64,000 nucleotides of DNA. Origin: Thermococcus sp. MAR1. GTDB lineage: Archaea; Methanobacteriota_B; Thermococci; Thermococcales; Thermococcaceae. The notes under the pieces are model-generated. The model worked only from the letters and a program-made list of their open reading frames with translations. It was not told the DNA's origin and did not search any database. The first letter of the stretch is position 1, and each line of letters starts with the position of its first letter. Position numbers and translations under genes: made by a program. The DNA is taken from the NCBI RefSeq assembly GCF_012027305.1, contig NZ_SNUF01000001.1:682001-746000 (forward strand), in the 5' to 3' direction. Positions 32,009 to 40,758 of this stretch are shown in pieces.

Positions 32009-33853
32009 TCACAACACCCCCCACAGTGCGAGTATGAGTAGCACTATCGCCAGGTACCACGAGTAGCTCTGGACGTTGCCGTTGTAGAACGACTGTCTGA
32101 GCGAGTCGGCGAAGTCCTCCGCTATGCCCGCCAGGCGCTCGTAGAACCTGTCCCAGCTGTACTTGAGCCAGAACTCCAAGGCCTCGGCCAGTGGTCTGTA
32201 GAAGTTCTTTCTGATGCTGAGGTTGAACTCCTCCGTGACAGGGTTACCCGACTGGTATGTGTTCGTCACCTTTATCTTCCTCACCTTGGCGCCGTAGAGG
32301 TACACCAGTCCGGCTATGGCCAGGCCGATTGTGAGGGCTATCGTCACAAGCAGGGCGTTGTAGGTTCCGGTGGGGGTAACGAGCTTGTAGTAGTCACCGC
32401 CGACGATGTCCCCTCCGAGCATTCTGTTGAGGTACTTAGTGACTATTCCAGGGGCAACACCGAAGAGGAGGTTGGGAATCGCTAGTATGGCCATGGCTAT
32501 CAGGAGTGGCAGGGGAGCCTCCTTGACGTCCTCAAGGTCGCTCGGCCTCTGACCGAACCAGACCGCGTAGAGGAACCTGACCACGTAGGCGAACGCTATA
32601 CCGCTCCCAAGGAATATGGCACCTGCAACTAGCGGCATGTGGGCACTTATGGCCGCCTCATAAATGAGCCACTTGCTCGCGAAGCCCGCCAGCGGCGGGA
32701 TTCCGGCGAGGCTCAACACCGCTATCAGGCCCATCGCAAAGGTGAAAGGCATTTTCTCAGCAAGACCCCCCATGTCCTTGAACTGGGTCTTTCCGGTTTG
32801 GAGGATTATCGCAGCTGTTACCAGCCAGAAGAGGCCCTTGAAGACCGCGTGGCTGAGCACGTGGAAGAGGCCTCCGGCAAAGCCGAGGCTGCTACCGAGT
32901 CCGAAGGCGAGCAGTATGTAGCCGACCTGGCTGACGGAAGAGTAGGCGAAGAGCTTTCTGATGTCCTCCTGGAGGACCGCTAGGAAGCCTGCAACGACTA
33001 CTGTTATCGCCCCTATCCACGCGATTATGTACGCGAAGGTCAGGTGTCCGTGGAAGGTTCCAAGGGCCGCGTAGAGCTTGTAGCCCATGAGGATGTATAG
33101 CAGGAGAAATCCATAGGCTCCCGCCTTACTGAGGGCACCGCTGAAGAAGGCAGTGTAGCTCTGGTCGGTCTCGCTGTAAGCTCCGGGCGCCCAGACGTGG
33201 AGTGGAACAGCACCGGCCTTAACTCCGAACGCTGTCAGGAACAGCCCGAATATGAGGGCGGTCTCGGCGGTGCTTATCGCTCCGAGGCTTGCGTCAATGT
33301 AAAGGGCCTGCCGTATGGTGGCGAAGTCTAGTGCTCCCGTTTTGGCGTAGAGGATGCCTATCGCTATCAGCATCGCATAGGCTCCGATAACACTCAGCAC
33401 GAAGTACTTGAGGGACTCGTGCTTGTTCCTCCTGATGACCATCATGAAGCTGGCGAAGGTCATCATCTCCCAAAGCAGGAAGAACCCCACGAAGTCCTGG
33501 CTCAGGAAGACGCCGAGGACGCCTGTGTAGCTCATGAGTGCGAAGAGCCAGTCGTAGGAGCTCTTTGAGGTTGATGCCATTCCAAGGGCCATCGCAAGGC
33601 CCACCAGCGAGGCCACCGCTGCGAAGTACCAGCTCATGGTGTTGAGCTGGAACTGCAGGGTGAACCCACTCACCGTAACCGAGTAGTTTACCGCCTCGTT
33701 CAGGACGGTGGAGTAAAGCTTGGCTAGGTACGCGAGGGGTATCGCCGCGCCTATGAGGCCCACCGCTTCCCTCACACCCTTTATATCGAGCGCCCACGCT
33801 ATGACTCCAGCTATCAGGGGCGCAAAGATTATGATGAGGAGTTCGTTGATCAT
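32009..33853 (-). CDS. mbxH': MbxH', second NuoL/MrpA-like antiporter subunit
   Basis: A 614-residue Mrp/NuoL-type membrane subunit with about 14-16 helices. Key regions are LWEMMTFASFMMVI (Glu in helix 5), the central HVWAPGAYSETDQSYTAFFSGALSKAG with Lys, and the SHAVFKGLFWL helix. A long C-terminal extension ending in a last membrane helix differs from the shorter MbxH. The presence of two antiporter-like subunits (H and H') is specific to Mbx compared with Mbh. It overlaps mbxH by 4 nt. Confidence 0.9.
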   Translation of the reverse strand: MINELLIIIFAPLIAGVIAWALDIKGVREAVGLIGAAIPLAYLAKLYSTVLNEAVNYSVTVSGFTLQFQLNTMSWYFAAVASLVGLAMALGMASTSKSSYDWLFALMSYTGVLGVFLSQDFVGFFLLWEMMTFASFMMVIRRNKHESLKYFVLSVIGAYAMLIAIGILYAKTGALDFATIRQALYIDASLGAISTAETALIFGLFLTAFGVKAGAVPLHVWAPGAYSETDQSYTAFFSGALSKAGAYGFLLLYILMGYKLYAALGTFHGHLTFAYIIAWIGAITVVVAGFLAVLQEDIRKLFAYSSVSQVGYILLAFGLGSSLGFAGGLFHVLSHAVFKGLFWLVTAAIILQTGKTQFKDMGGLAEKMPFTFAMGLIAVLSLAGIPPLAGFASKWLIYEAAISAHMPLVAGAIFLGSGIAFAYVVRFLYAVWFGQRPSDLEDVKEAPLPLLIAMAILAIPNLLFGVAPGIVTKYLNRMLGGDIVGGDYYKLVTPTGTYNALLVTIALTIGLAIAGLVYLYGAKVRKIKVTNTYQSGNPVTEEFNLSIRKNFYRPLAEALEFWLKYSWDRFYERLAGIAEDFADSLRQSFYNGNVQSYSWYLAIVLLILALWGVL

Positions 33854-35337
33854 GCTCCCACCCCCATTAGTGGCACGTTCTTAACGTACTGGGCAACGTT
33901 GAAGATGTCGTTTCCGGCCTTCTGGGCAAGGTTCCAAGCGTAGTCTGGGTAGATTCCTATCACGACCACGAGGGCCGCGAGGAACAGTACCATGAGGCCG
34001 ATAACGATGTTCTCGTCTATTCTCTCCCCGTCTCCTTCGAACCAGATTGTGTGGAGCAGCCTGAAGTAATAGACGGCCTCCACGACGCTTGCGGTGAGCA
34101 CCAGGACAGCCGCCCAAGTGTAGCCCACCTGGAGGGTGGCGAGTATTATCCTGACCTTGCTCCAGAATATGTTGAACAGCGGTATTCCCACGGTGGCTAT
34201 GGCGCCTACTGAAATCACGAAGGCAGTCAGCGGCATCCTCCTTCCAAGTCCCCTAAAGTTCTCAATCTCCGCCCCTCCGAGGGTCATCGCAACGTAGCCG
34301 ACCGCGATGAACAGCATGGCTTTCACGATGGCGTGGTTTATCATATGGAAGACGCCGGCGTCAACACCGCTCTGGGTTCCCAGGGCAAGGGCGAGTGCGA
34401 TGAGGCCTATCTGGGCTATACTGGAGTACGCTATCATTCTCTTGACGTTCCTCTGCCTGAGCGCGGCGAGCTCCGCAACGATTACCGTGAGCGTCGCCAG
34501 CACGACTAGGAGCTTTAGAACCGAGCCCCAGCTTCCAACGTCCTGCATCAGGTAGAGGATCCTGGCCATGGCGTAGAGGCCCGCCTTGACGACAAAGGCC
34601 GAGAACATGACGGTCACCGGGTGCGGAGCGGCCTGGTAGGCATCGGGGGCCCAGGCGTTGAGCGGGAAGAGCTCCGCTTCAACGGCTAAGCCGAAGATTA
34701 TCAGCGCCAGTCCCACCTGTGCGACGGTCGGATCCATTGTTGCCGCCAGCTGCGCTATCTGTGCCATGTTGAGGGTTCCGAGGGAACCGTAGATGAGTGC
34801 TATGCCCACGAGGAAGAAGCTGGAACCGATTCCGCCTAGGATTATGTATTTCATGGAGGCCTCCGCCGCTTCACCGGTCTTGTTGTAGGCGGTTAGGGCA
34901 TAGGCGCTGATTGCGGTTATCTCCATGAAGACGAAGAGGTTGAAGATGTCTCCCGTCGCTATCATTCCAGTGGCTCCGAGCATGAGGAGCAGGAAGAGCA
35001 TGGCGTACTTGTCTATAGGTTCGACTTCGATTGCCCTGAGGCTGAAGACCGCCATGAGGAAGCTGATTGCTGCAACGATGAGCACGAAGAGTGCCGCGAA
35101 GTGGCCGAAGTACAGGTTGATTCCAACGGGTGGCCTCCAGCCACCGGCGATGACGATTATCGGCTGCCCCGTGGAGTAAACCCACTGGAACACCCACGCG
35201 GCTATTCCGGTCTGGAGTGCGGTGACCGCTATGAGGAAGTACTTGATGGCGCTCTTTCCTGCGCCCTTGAGCAGGGGCACGAAGAACGCGCTGATGAGGG
35301 GTAGCGCTATGAGCAGAGCGGTGTACTGCCCGTTCAT
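33850..35337 (-). CDS. mbxH: MbxH, NuoN/MrpD-like antiporter subunit
   Basis: A 495-residue antiporter-like subunit with 14 helices. It has FNLFVFMEITAISAYALTAY (helix 5 Glu), LNAWAPDAYQAAPHPVTVMFSAFVVKAGLYAM and a NHAIVKAMLFI helix, the usual charged residues of the Mrp/complex I proton or sodium path. It is placed between mbxG and mbxH' with 4-nt overlaps on both sides. It couples sulfur reduction to sodium export in the accepted model for MBS. Confidence 0.92.
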   Translation of the reverse strand: MNGQYTALLIALPLISAFFVPLLKGAGKSAIKYFLIAVTALQTGIAAWVFQWVYSTGQPIIVIAGGWRPPVGINLYFGHFAALFVLIVAAISFLMAVFSLRAIEVEPIDKYAMLFLLLMLGATGMIATGDIFNLFVFMEITAISAYALTAYNKTGEAAEASMKYIILGGIGSSFFLVGIALIYGSLGTLNMAQIAQLAATMDPTVAQVGLALIIFGLAVEAELFPLNAWAPDAYQAAPHPVTVMFSAFVVKAGLYAMARILYLMQDVGSWGSVLKLLVVLATLTVIVAELAALRQRNVKRMIAYSSIAQIGLIALALALGTQSGVDAGVFHMINHAIVKAMLFIAVGYVAMTLGGAEIENFRGLGRRMPLTAFVISVGAIATVGIPLFNIFWSKVRIILATLQVGYTWAAVLVLTASVVEAVYYFRLLHTIWFEGDGERIDENIVIGLMVLFLAALVVVIGIYPDYAWNLAQKAGNDIFNVAQYVKNVPLMGVGA

Positions 35338-35678
35338 CCTCTCAACCTCCTTATCTCCTCGATGTTAAGGGTTCCGTACTTCTCGTAGATCAGCATGGCG
35401 ACGCTAAGGGCCATGGCGGTGGTGGCGACGCCTATAACTATCGCGGTGAGCACGAGAGCCTGCGGAATCGGATCAACGGCCTGATTTGGGCCGATTCCTT
35501 CGCTCAGTATGGGTGCACTTCTTCCGGAGACGTAGCCCACGCTGATGAGGAGCAGGTTCACGCCGGTCTCCATTATGCTGAGTCCAATGAGTATCTTAAG
35601 CAGGTTCTTCTTGACGAGTATCGCGTAGAGGCCTACGAGGATGAGAGCTATGGCACCGAAGTAGTAGACGCTGATCAT
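35334..35678 (-). CDS. mbxG: MbxG, MrpC/NuoK-like subunit
   Basis: The ATG at 35678 with GAGGTGAG upstream gives a 114-residue protein. The longer frame reaching 35825 is overlap with mbxF and was not used. Three helices and LLKILIGLSIMETGVNLLLI (helix 2 with the NuoK-type Glu37) are typical of MrpC/NuoK. It overlaps mbxF and mbxH by 4 nt each. Confidence 0.92.
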   Translation of the reverse strand: MISVYYFGAIALILVGLYAILVKKNLLKILIGLSIMETGVNLLLISVGYVSGRSAPILSEGIGPNQAVDPIPQALVLTAIVIGVATTAMALSVAMLIYEKYGTLNIEEIRRLRG

Positions 35679-36382
35679 TCGCTCACCTCCTCTTTGAGCA
35701 TGTTGTCGATTATGCCGCTGAGCTCGGTGCCGACCTTCAGGCCGATGATAGTGTAGATTATCGGTATGAAGCCGCCGCTGAGGAGCCTTCCAACGTTCTC
35801 CGTGCCGAAGTTCCAGGTCTGCCATATCCAGTCGAAGAGGAAGTAGCCGCCTATGGAGAGACCGATGAGGCCGACGATAACATAGCTCATTCCGGCTATG
35901 CCTTCCGTCTTCTCGAAGCCTTTGTGGGGTATCTCATAGGTTATGAACGCCAGGTATAGCAACAGGAACGCGGTGGCTATGGTGGCTCCGCCCGGGAATC
36001 CTCCTCCCGGTGTGAGATGTCCGTGGATGAAGATGTAGGCACCGAAGAGCATCACGAACGGCACGAGGAGCCTGGTTCCGGTGGTGAGGACTATCGAGCC
36101 CTCCGTCCTTGCGGTTCTCTCTTTCTTTCTCCTCCAGAGGAGCGCTCCAACGCCGGTTGAGGCTATGAACAGAACCGTGACCTCACCGAGGGTATCGAAT
36201 CCACGGTAGTTGACGACGACAGCTGTTACCGCGTTGACGGCTCCGGTCTGCTGCTTCACGTTGTCGAGGTAGTACTGACCCACCAGCATTTTGTCCTGAC
36301 CGAAGGGAACTCCGGCGAGACCCTGGGCGAGCCAGTAACCCACGATGAGGAGCAGGATTATAGCGAGTGCGCGCTTGAGCAT
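35675..36382 (-). CDS. mbxF: MbxF, MrpB-like subunit
   Basis: A 235-residue subunit from ATG 36382 (GAGGTGGTG). The N-terminal 80 residues form a helical part with NYRGFDTLGEVTVLFIASTGVGALLW, and the C-terminal 150 match MrpB (GSIVLTTGTRLLVPFVMLFGAYIFIHGHLTPGGGFPGG). In Mbh these two halves are separate genes (mbhE and mbhF). Here they are one reading frame, as in the mbx operon of Pyrococcus. It starts 2 bp after mbxD. Confidence 0.9.
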   Translation of the reverse strand: MLKRALAIILLLIVGYWLAQGLAGVPFGQDKMLVGQYYLDNVKQQTGAVNAVTAVVVNYRGFDTLGEVTVLFIASTGVGALLWRRKKERTARTEGSIVLTTGTRLLVPFVMLFGAYIFIHGHLTPGGGFPGGATIATAFLLLYLAFITYEIPHKGFEKTEGIAGMSYVIVGLIGLSIGGYFLFDWIWQTWNFGTENVGRLLSGGFIPIIYTIIGLKVGTELSGIIDNMLKEEVSE

Positions 36383-36384
36383 TT

Positions 36385-36669
36385 TCACCACCTCACCCAC
36401 CAGCCGGGCTTCTCTTCCTCTTCCGTCTCAAAGCGCTGGGTCCTCTTGATGGCGAAGATGAATATCGCACCGCTGAGCGCTGCGCCTATGGCTGCCTCTG
36501 TCATTGCAACGTCTGGCGCCTGTAGCATGAAAAACAGCAACGAGGCGAATAGACTGACCGCAGCCATTCCAACGGCCGCCGCTAGGAGGTCTCTCCACTC
36601 CACCGCGAGAACCGCGGAGATTATCATTATGCCCACTATGATGTACTCGATGCAGGTTATGCAGTTCAT
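36385..36669 (-). CDS. mbxD: MbxD, MrpA C-terminal-like (DUF4040) subunit
   Basis: A 94-residue, three-helix protein with EWRDLLAAAVGMAAVSLFASLLFFMLQAPDVAMTEAAIGAALSGAIFIFAI. This is the MbhD/DUF4040 pattern corresponding to the extra helices of MrpA. It ends in a polar tail and overlaps mbxC by 4 nt. Confidence 0.9.
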   Translation of the reverse strand: MNCITCIEYIIVGIMIISAVLAVEWRDLLAAAVGMAAVSLFASLLFFMLQAPDVAMTEAAIGAALSGAIFIFAIKRTQRFETEEEEKPGWWVRW

Positions 36670-37067
36670 TCCTCACCACCCTCCTCAGCAGGTGTTTCTT
36701 CGACTTCCTCCCTCTCCTTGGCCTCCAGGTGCTCCCTGTACTTGTCAACAACGCTGCCCTCCCAGAGGGGTATGCCGCTCTTGTAGGCTGCCCTTATAAG
36801 CGCGTGGGCGCTTATCGGGTTGGTGAGCAGGAGAAAGACGGCTATAACTATGGTCTTCGTGAGCCAGGGAATGCTTCCGAAGTCGGTGCCGAGCGCCCAG
36901 ATGCCGACGCCCACCATGACGCCGAGGCTTCCAAGGGTCGCGCTCTTGGTTGAAGTCTGCATTCTGTTGTAGACGTCCGGCATTCTGATAAGACCTAGCG
37001 CTGATAGAAAGTAGAAGAACGTTCCCAGCAGCACGAGGACTTCACCGATGGCTGCCAACGCATTCAT
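36666..37067 (-). CDS. mbxC: MbxC, MrpG-like subunit
   Basis: A 133-residue subunit with three helices matching MrpG/MbhC (GLIRMPDVYNRMQTSTKSATLGSLGVMVGVGIW...TNPISAHALIRAAYKSGIPLW). The C-terminal 20 residues are highly acidic. It overlaps both neighbours by 4 nt and belongs to the sodium/proton antiporter module. Confidence 0.92.
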   Translation of the reverse strand: MNALAAIGEVLVLLGTFFYFLSALGLIRMPDVYNRMQTSTKSATLGSLGVMVGVGIWALGTDFGSIPWLTKTIVIAVFLLLTNPISAHALIRAAYKSGIPLWEGSVVDKYREHLEAKEREEVEETPAEEGGEE

Positions 37068-37318
37068 AGGCCTCCCTCCATGTAGCGTGCGAAGGCTATG
37101 ACCCCACCGAAGGCGAGTATTGCGTAGACCAGAGCAACGTCGAGGAATATCATTCTCTGGTAATAGAGCGCGAAGAGAACCATGAGCCCCGTGGTTATTG
37201 TGGTCATGATGTCAACGGCAACGAGCCTGTCAACCGTGGTCGGACCTCTGAAGACCCTGTAGGTGCTGAGCAGGGTCGCTATCGCTATAAGCGCGAGGTA
37301 GATATTTATCCCTATCAT
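37064..37318 (-). CDS. mbxB: MbxB, MrpF-like subunit
   Basis: An 84-residue, three-helix protein with STYRVFRGPTTVDRLVAVDIMTTITTGLMVLFALYYQ, the MrpF/MbhB signature including the conserved R-V-x-R-GPT and D-R. It overlaps mbxA and mbxC by 4 nt. Confidence 0.92.
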   Translation of the reverse strand: MIGINIYLALIAIATLLSTYRVFRGPTTVDRLVAVDIMTTITTGLMVLFALYYQRMIFLDVALVYAILAFGGVIAFARYMEGGL

Positions 37319-37821
37319 CCGAAGATCACCTTTAGGAACTTTTCAAAGGGCTGGGTTATGTTCTTGGAGGCGCCTTCAACGGAATCGTCCTTGACGTCTA
37401 TCCAGTGGATAAAGTACTTGTCACCGTCTACGTCAAGGGTTATGGTTCCCGGTGTCAGGGTAATGGAGTTAGCCAGGCTGAGCTTTCCAACGTCGCTTTC
37501 GAGAACGGTCCTGCACTCAACGATTCCTGGATTTATCGGTCTCTTAGGATGCAGAACCCTATAGGCAACGTCGAGGTTCGCCATTATCATCGCCCACAGG
37601 AAGTAGGGGATGTAGGCTATTGCGTATGCTATCCTCTTGGGGTTGAGGTTGGCGAGGCCGTTCGTTGTGAATATCTCGTAGGTGAACGCACCGACGATGA
37701 GCGACAGTAGTAGGCCGATTTCCAGTTCCTGTGTGTCCAAACTGGCCGTTAGAAACAGCCATATCAGGAACAGTACGATAACCGTGTACAGATAGCGGCT
37801 TATCCTGCTTGCTTCTCCCAT
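37315..37821 (-). CDS. mbxA: MbxA, MrpE-like subunit; first gene of mbx operon
   Basis: A 168-residue MrpE/MbhA protein: two N-terminal helices, then ERVLHPKRPINPGIVECRTVLESDVGKLSLANSITLTPGTITLDVDGDKYFIHWIDV (AYRVLHPKRP start), the diagnostic soluble segment. It is the promoter-proximal gene. Upstream at 37898-37907 is a minus-strand TATA box flanked by SurR-like motifs. With mbxB-N it encodes a 13-subunit complex in the order A-B-C-D-F-G-H-H'-M-J-K-L-N, the order I recall for the Pyrococcus mbx operon. Confidence 0.92.
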   Translation of the reverse strand: MGEASRISRYLYTVIVLFLIWLFLTASLDTQELEIGLLLSLIVGAFTYEIFTTNGLANLNPKRIAYAIAYIPYFLWAMIMANLDVAYRVLHPKRPINPGIVECRTVLESDVGKLSLANSITLTPGTITLDVDGDKYFIHWIDVKDDSVEGASKNITQPFEKFLKVIFG

Positions 37822-37883
37822 TCGACAACCCTCCGCAGGTTGATGGAAGTGCTCCCAATAGAGTTAAGCGAAGCTAATTTTTG

Positions 37884-37935
37884 GTTTTAAACAATGGCTT
37901 ATAAACGTTACCTACGAAGAACAAAGGTTTAAAAC
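37884..37935 (-). promoter_or_regulatory. mbx promoter with SurR-like motifs
   Basis: The minus-strand TATA (TTTATAAG) is at 37898-37907. Upstream of it (37920-37935) is GTTTTAAACCTTTGTT, which fits the SurR pattern GTT-N3-AAC-N5-GTT except that the last spacer is 4 nt. Between the TATA and the expected start site (37884-37892) is GTTTAAAAC, a perfect GTT-N3-AAC half. SurR is the redox regulator of sulfur metabolism in Thermococcales; the downstream site would suit repression. Confidence 0.6.
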
Positions 37936-38088
37936 GTTTGGTTAAAATAAGGGCATCAGACTTGTTCTCTGATGTTAGAAAGGGTTCCTCATGGCGCATG
38001 ACTTCAGAAGAGCCATGAAGTTCCCAAATTTGTTTACAGAAGGTTATGAAAAAGTGATGAAAATTTCAATCAAAAATGAGGAAATCCC
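37936..38088. other. Intergenic segment with two hairpins
   Basis: Between the mbx promoter and the next stop there is no coding frame. A perfect 7-bp inverted repeat (CATCAGA/TCTGATG, 37954-37974) and a second one (TCATGGC/GCCATGA, about 37992-38021) follow one another. They could be terminators, an untranslated RNA or chance. Confidence 0.4.
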
Positions 38089-38589
38089 TCAGTAGATGGA
38101 TATCCTCTTGACGCCCTCAAGCTTGGAGAGCTCGTTGATGAGGTCACCGGGAATCGGCTTCTCGGTGATTATCGTGAGCGTTGCCTCCGGATAGAGTTCG
38201 GGATCTTCGGCAACAACTTGGATGATATTTATGTCCCTTTCGGCTATCTTCTGGGCAATCTTGGCAAGTATACCTATCGCCCTGGGTTCGGGCTCAATCT
38301 CTATGACGCCGTAGCCGACGTGCCTTCCAACGTACTTCATGTGAACCGTCGGCTCAAGGTTTGTGTATATCTCCTTCAGCTCGGGTATCTTGAGTATCAT
38401 ACCGACGGTCTCCTTGACGACGCGTCTGTCCACATCCAAGGCCTTGGCGATCTTGGTGTACGGAACCTCTATGTCTCCAGCTTTGATCTTCATGTCATCG
38501 GAAACCCTGAGGCCGTACTTTAGGAGTGTCTTGGCGATCTGCTTCCTCACGGGATACTCATCAAAGTAATGCTCGATCTTTCCCCACAT
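38089..38589 (-). CDS. ACT-domain regulator with N-terminal HTH
   Basis: From ATG 38589 (GGGTGAT upstream) the protein has 166 residues. The N-terminal half includes a helix-turn-helix-like VPYTKIAKALDVDRRVVKETVGMIL (about 40-65), the C-terminal half an ACT domain (GVIEIEPEPRAIGILAKIAQKIAERDINIIQVVAEDPELYPEATLTIITEKPI). This is the build of archaeal predicted regulators of amino-acid metabolism (COG2150-type). Upstream in-frame starts at 38595 and beyond exist. The amino acid sensed is unknown. Confidence 0.78.
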   Translation of the reverse strand: MWGKIEHYFDEYPVRKQIAKTLLKYGLRVSDDMKIKAGDIEVPYTKIAKALDVDRRVVKETVGMILKIPELKEIYTNLEPTVHMKYVGRHVGYGVIEIEPEPRAIGILAKIAQKIAERDINIIQVVAEDPELYPEATLTIITEKPIPGDLINELSKLEGVKRISIY

Positions 38590-38776
38590 CACCATCACCC
38601 ACACTAGTCCATCACTAGACTGTTTAATTCAATAATATTAAAATGTTTCCATGTTCGCATGATGGCAAAAGGCCTCTCCTTAAAAATCTTTGGGCGGGAT
38701 TGGGCATAATGCCACGTTGATGGACGGATTTTTTATCCATCGGCGGATTTTTAAAATCTCTGCGAAACCTGGAAAC

Positions 38777-40036
38777 ATGATCGAGGTAAGGCTCCCCCAT
38801 ACTCATTTTGAAGACACTGGTGAGAGTATCAGACTGGTATGGCGCGAGACACTCTATGCTGACTTTGATAAGGATGAGCTTGTAAGGGTAATCAAGCGAA
38901 AATATCGCGTGAGGGCTGAGATAACTGCAGGAAATGGTGCCCTTTTGGTGAACACGGACTATCCTGAGGTGGAGAAATACATTGCCCTCTACATCCAGAA
39001 CAACCTGGGGGCACTGTTAAGAAACAGATACACGAAACGAAAGGTGGTGTACATCCATGAGGGCATGGATGTTCCCCTTCTCGGTTATAACGCCTTTGGT
39101 CTGATTGACAGGGGAACCAACCTCATCCAGATCCGTGGCGTTAGTGGTTGCAACCTCAGCTGTGTCTTTTGCTCCGTTGATGAAGGGCCGTACTCAAGGA
39201 CGCGGAGGCTCGACTACGTTGTGGACATAGACTACCTTATGAAGTGGTTCGATGATGTTGCGAGGATAAAGGGAAAAGGCCTAGAAGCCCACCTTGATGG
39301 GCAGGGGGAGCCACTGATCTACCCCTTCAGAGTGGAGCTTGTGCAGGCTCTCCACGAGCATCCAAACGTCTCTGTAATCTCGATGCAGAGCAACGGAACG
39401 CTTCTGAACGATAGGCTCGTTGAGGAACTCGCCGAAGCAGGCCTCGATAGGGTCAACCTCTCCATTCACTCCCTCGACCCTGAAAAGGCCAAGATGCTCA
39501 TGGGAATGAAAAACTACGATCTTCAACACGTTCTCGACATGGCTGAAGCCCTGGTCAATGCGGGAATAGACGTCCTCATAGCCCCCGTCATAATATTCGG
39601 CATAAACGACGACGAGGCAGAGGCGTTCATCGAGTTTGCAAGGAAAATCGGCGCCGGGAAGCGCTGGCCGGCTCTCGGCTTCCAGAACTACATCCCGTAC
39701 AAGTTCGGCAGGAACCCGACGATAGCAAAGCTTGTTCCCTTCAAGGACTTCTACGCATGGCTCAGAAAACTCGAGGAGAAGACCGGCATAAGACCGCTCG
39801 TCCTGAAGCCAAAGCACTTTGGAATGGAAAGGCGTGAGTTCATTCCCCTAGCCTTTCGTCCCGGGGAAATCGTCAGGGCAGAGATCGTTCTCCCGGGGAG
39901 AATAAAGGGTGAGATGCTGGCCAAAGCCAGGAACAGACTCATAGAGGTCATAAACACAGACGCAAAAGTCGGCGACAGGGTGAAGGTTAAGATCGTCAGG
40001 ACGAGACACGGGATTTACATAGGGACTGAAGTTTGA
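38777..40036 (+). CDS. Radical SAM protein with TRAM-like C-terminus
   Basis: From ATG 38777 the protein has 419 residues. The radical SAM cluster motif is SGCNLSCVFCSVDEGP (CxxxCxxC) at about 129-143, followed by a TIM-barrel region with DGQGEPLIYP (the GGE-like motif reads GQGEP) and MQSNGTLL. The C-terminal 70 residues (EIVRAEIVLPGRIKGEMLAKARNRLIEVINTDAKVGDRVKVKIVRTRHGIYIG) resemble a TRAM or similar RNA-binding OB fold. An RNA-modifying role is therefore plausible. The start lacks a strong ribosome site. No partner gene marks a pathway. Confidence 0.82.
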   Translation: MIEVRLPHTHFEDTGESIRLVWRETLYADFDKDELVRVIKRKYRVRAEITAGNGALLVNTDYPEVEKYIALYIQNNLGALLRNRYTKRKVVYIHEGMDVPLLGYNAFGLIDRGTNLIQIRGVSGCNLSCVFCSVDEGPYSRTRRLDYVVDIDYLMKWFDDVARIKGKGLEAHLDGQGEPLIYPFRVELVQALHEHPNVSVISMQSNGTLLNDRLVEELAEAGLDRVNLSIHSLDPEKAKMLMGMKNYDLQHVLDMAEALVNAGIDVLIAPVIIFGINDDEAEAFIEFARKIGAGKRWPALGFQNYIPYKFGRNPTIAKLVPFKDFYAWLRKLEEKTGIRPLVLKPKHFGMERREFIPLAFRPGEIVRAEIVLPGRIKGEMLAKARNRLIEVINTDAKVGDRVKVKIVRTRHGIYIGTEV

Positions 40037-40085
40037 TGAGATAACTTTTTAAAGTAATAATGAGAACGATATTCCGGTGGGTAGG

Positions 40086-40748
40086 ATGAGACGCATCCTC
40101 GTTGTTCTTGGGGTCGTGATACTCATTGTACTTTCCGTTCTCGGTGTTGCCACGGCAAGCGAGTCCTATGTTCTCTCGGAATACTCTGGGGCTGTCCAGC
40201 ATGGGGGTGCGACGATAGTTGATAAAAACTACGGCTGGAAGAGCGCTCCCCAGAATCCGAACGTGGTTTACATTGCCGTCTGGGCCCCGGAGCCATACCG
40301 GGATTACATAGAGAAAGCTTTGGTTAACGTCTCTGAAATGCACGGCCTGACGGCAGTGATTGATCTGAACATTACCAGACATGACCTTAAGGGCAGGGTT
40401 GTCCTCGTTTACATCCCAACGGTTGGAAGAGAAGATTATCTAATATCCACAGAGCGCTCCGTCTCGGGGGTGCTCTACTACTCCTACGCCGGTGACGCAA
40501 AGTCTGCCGTTGATGTCATCAACAACGGCACAGTTTGGTCAGAGAGCGAGATAGACAAGACAGCTCAGAGGTTTTGTCATGCGAGTATTGTAAGAATGAA
40601 CGAGCTTAGGATTGCCAACCAGACCTGCGCCGTCGCCTACTGGTGGAACCTCAGGGCAAAGGTTGGGAAGCTGAGGGAAGAAAGCCCCTACGAAATGATA
40701 GCCAGAGAGATCGCTTCCCAGCTCAATCAGTTCCTTGAAAGCGACTGA
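40086..40748 (+). CDS. Secreted/anchored protein, first of a three-gene family
   Basis: From ATG 40086 (after GGTGG) the protein has 220 residues with an N-terminal membrane or signal segment (MRRILVVLGVVILIVLSVLGVATA) and an extracytoplasmic domain. I recognise no family. Its C-terminal part (CAVAYWWNLRAKVGKLREESPYEMIAREIASQLNQF) aligns with the end of the gene at 41334 (KVVYWNVLEVRRGKLSDKGCWDILAGEVGEEFQEW). They are diverged paralogues. Three cysteine positions may be shared in part. Confidence 0.65.
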   Translation: MRRILVVLGVVILIVLSVLGVATASESYVLSEYSGAVQHGGATIVDKNYGWKSAPQNPNVVYIAVWAPEPYRDYIEKALVNVSEMHGLTAVIDLNITRHDLKGRVVLVYIPTVGREDYLISTERSVSGVLYYSYAGDAKSAVDVINNGTVWSESEIDKTAQRFCHASIVRMNELRIANQTCAVAYWWNLRAKVGKLREESPYEMIAREIASQLNQFLESD

Positions 40749-40758
40749 GGTGCTCAAT

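Noticed and set aside
28735-37821. Reading the operon as the Mbh hydrogenase
   Set aside because: The catalytic subunit lacks the paired NiFe cysteines, two antiporter subunits are present and MbhE/F are fused, so Mbx fits better.
38040-38090. C/D box-like GTGATGA ... CTCA near the end of the ACT regulator gene
   Set aside because: No proper D box and no closing stem; AT-rich sequence makes chance likely.
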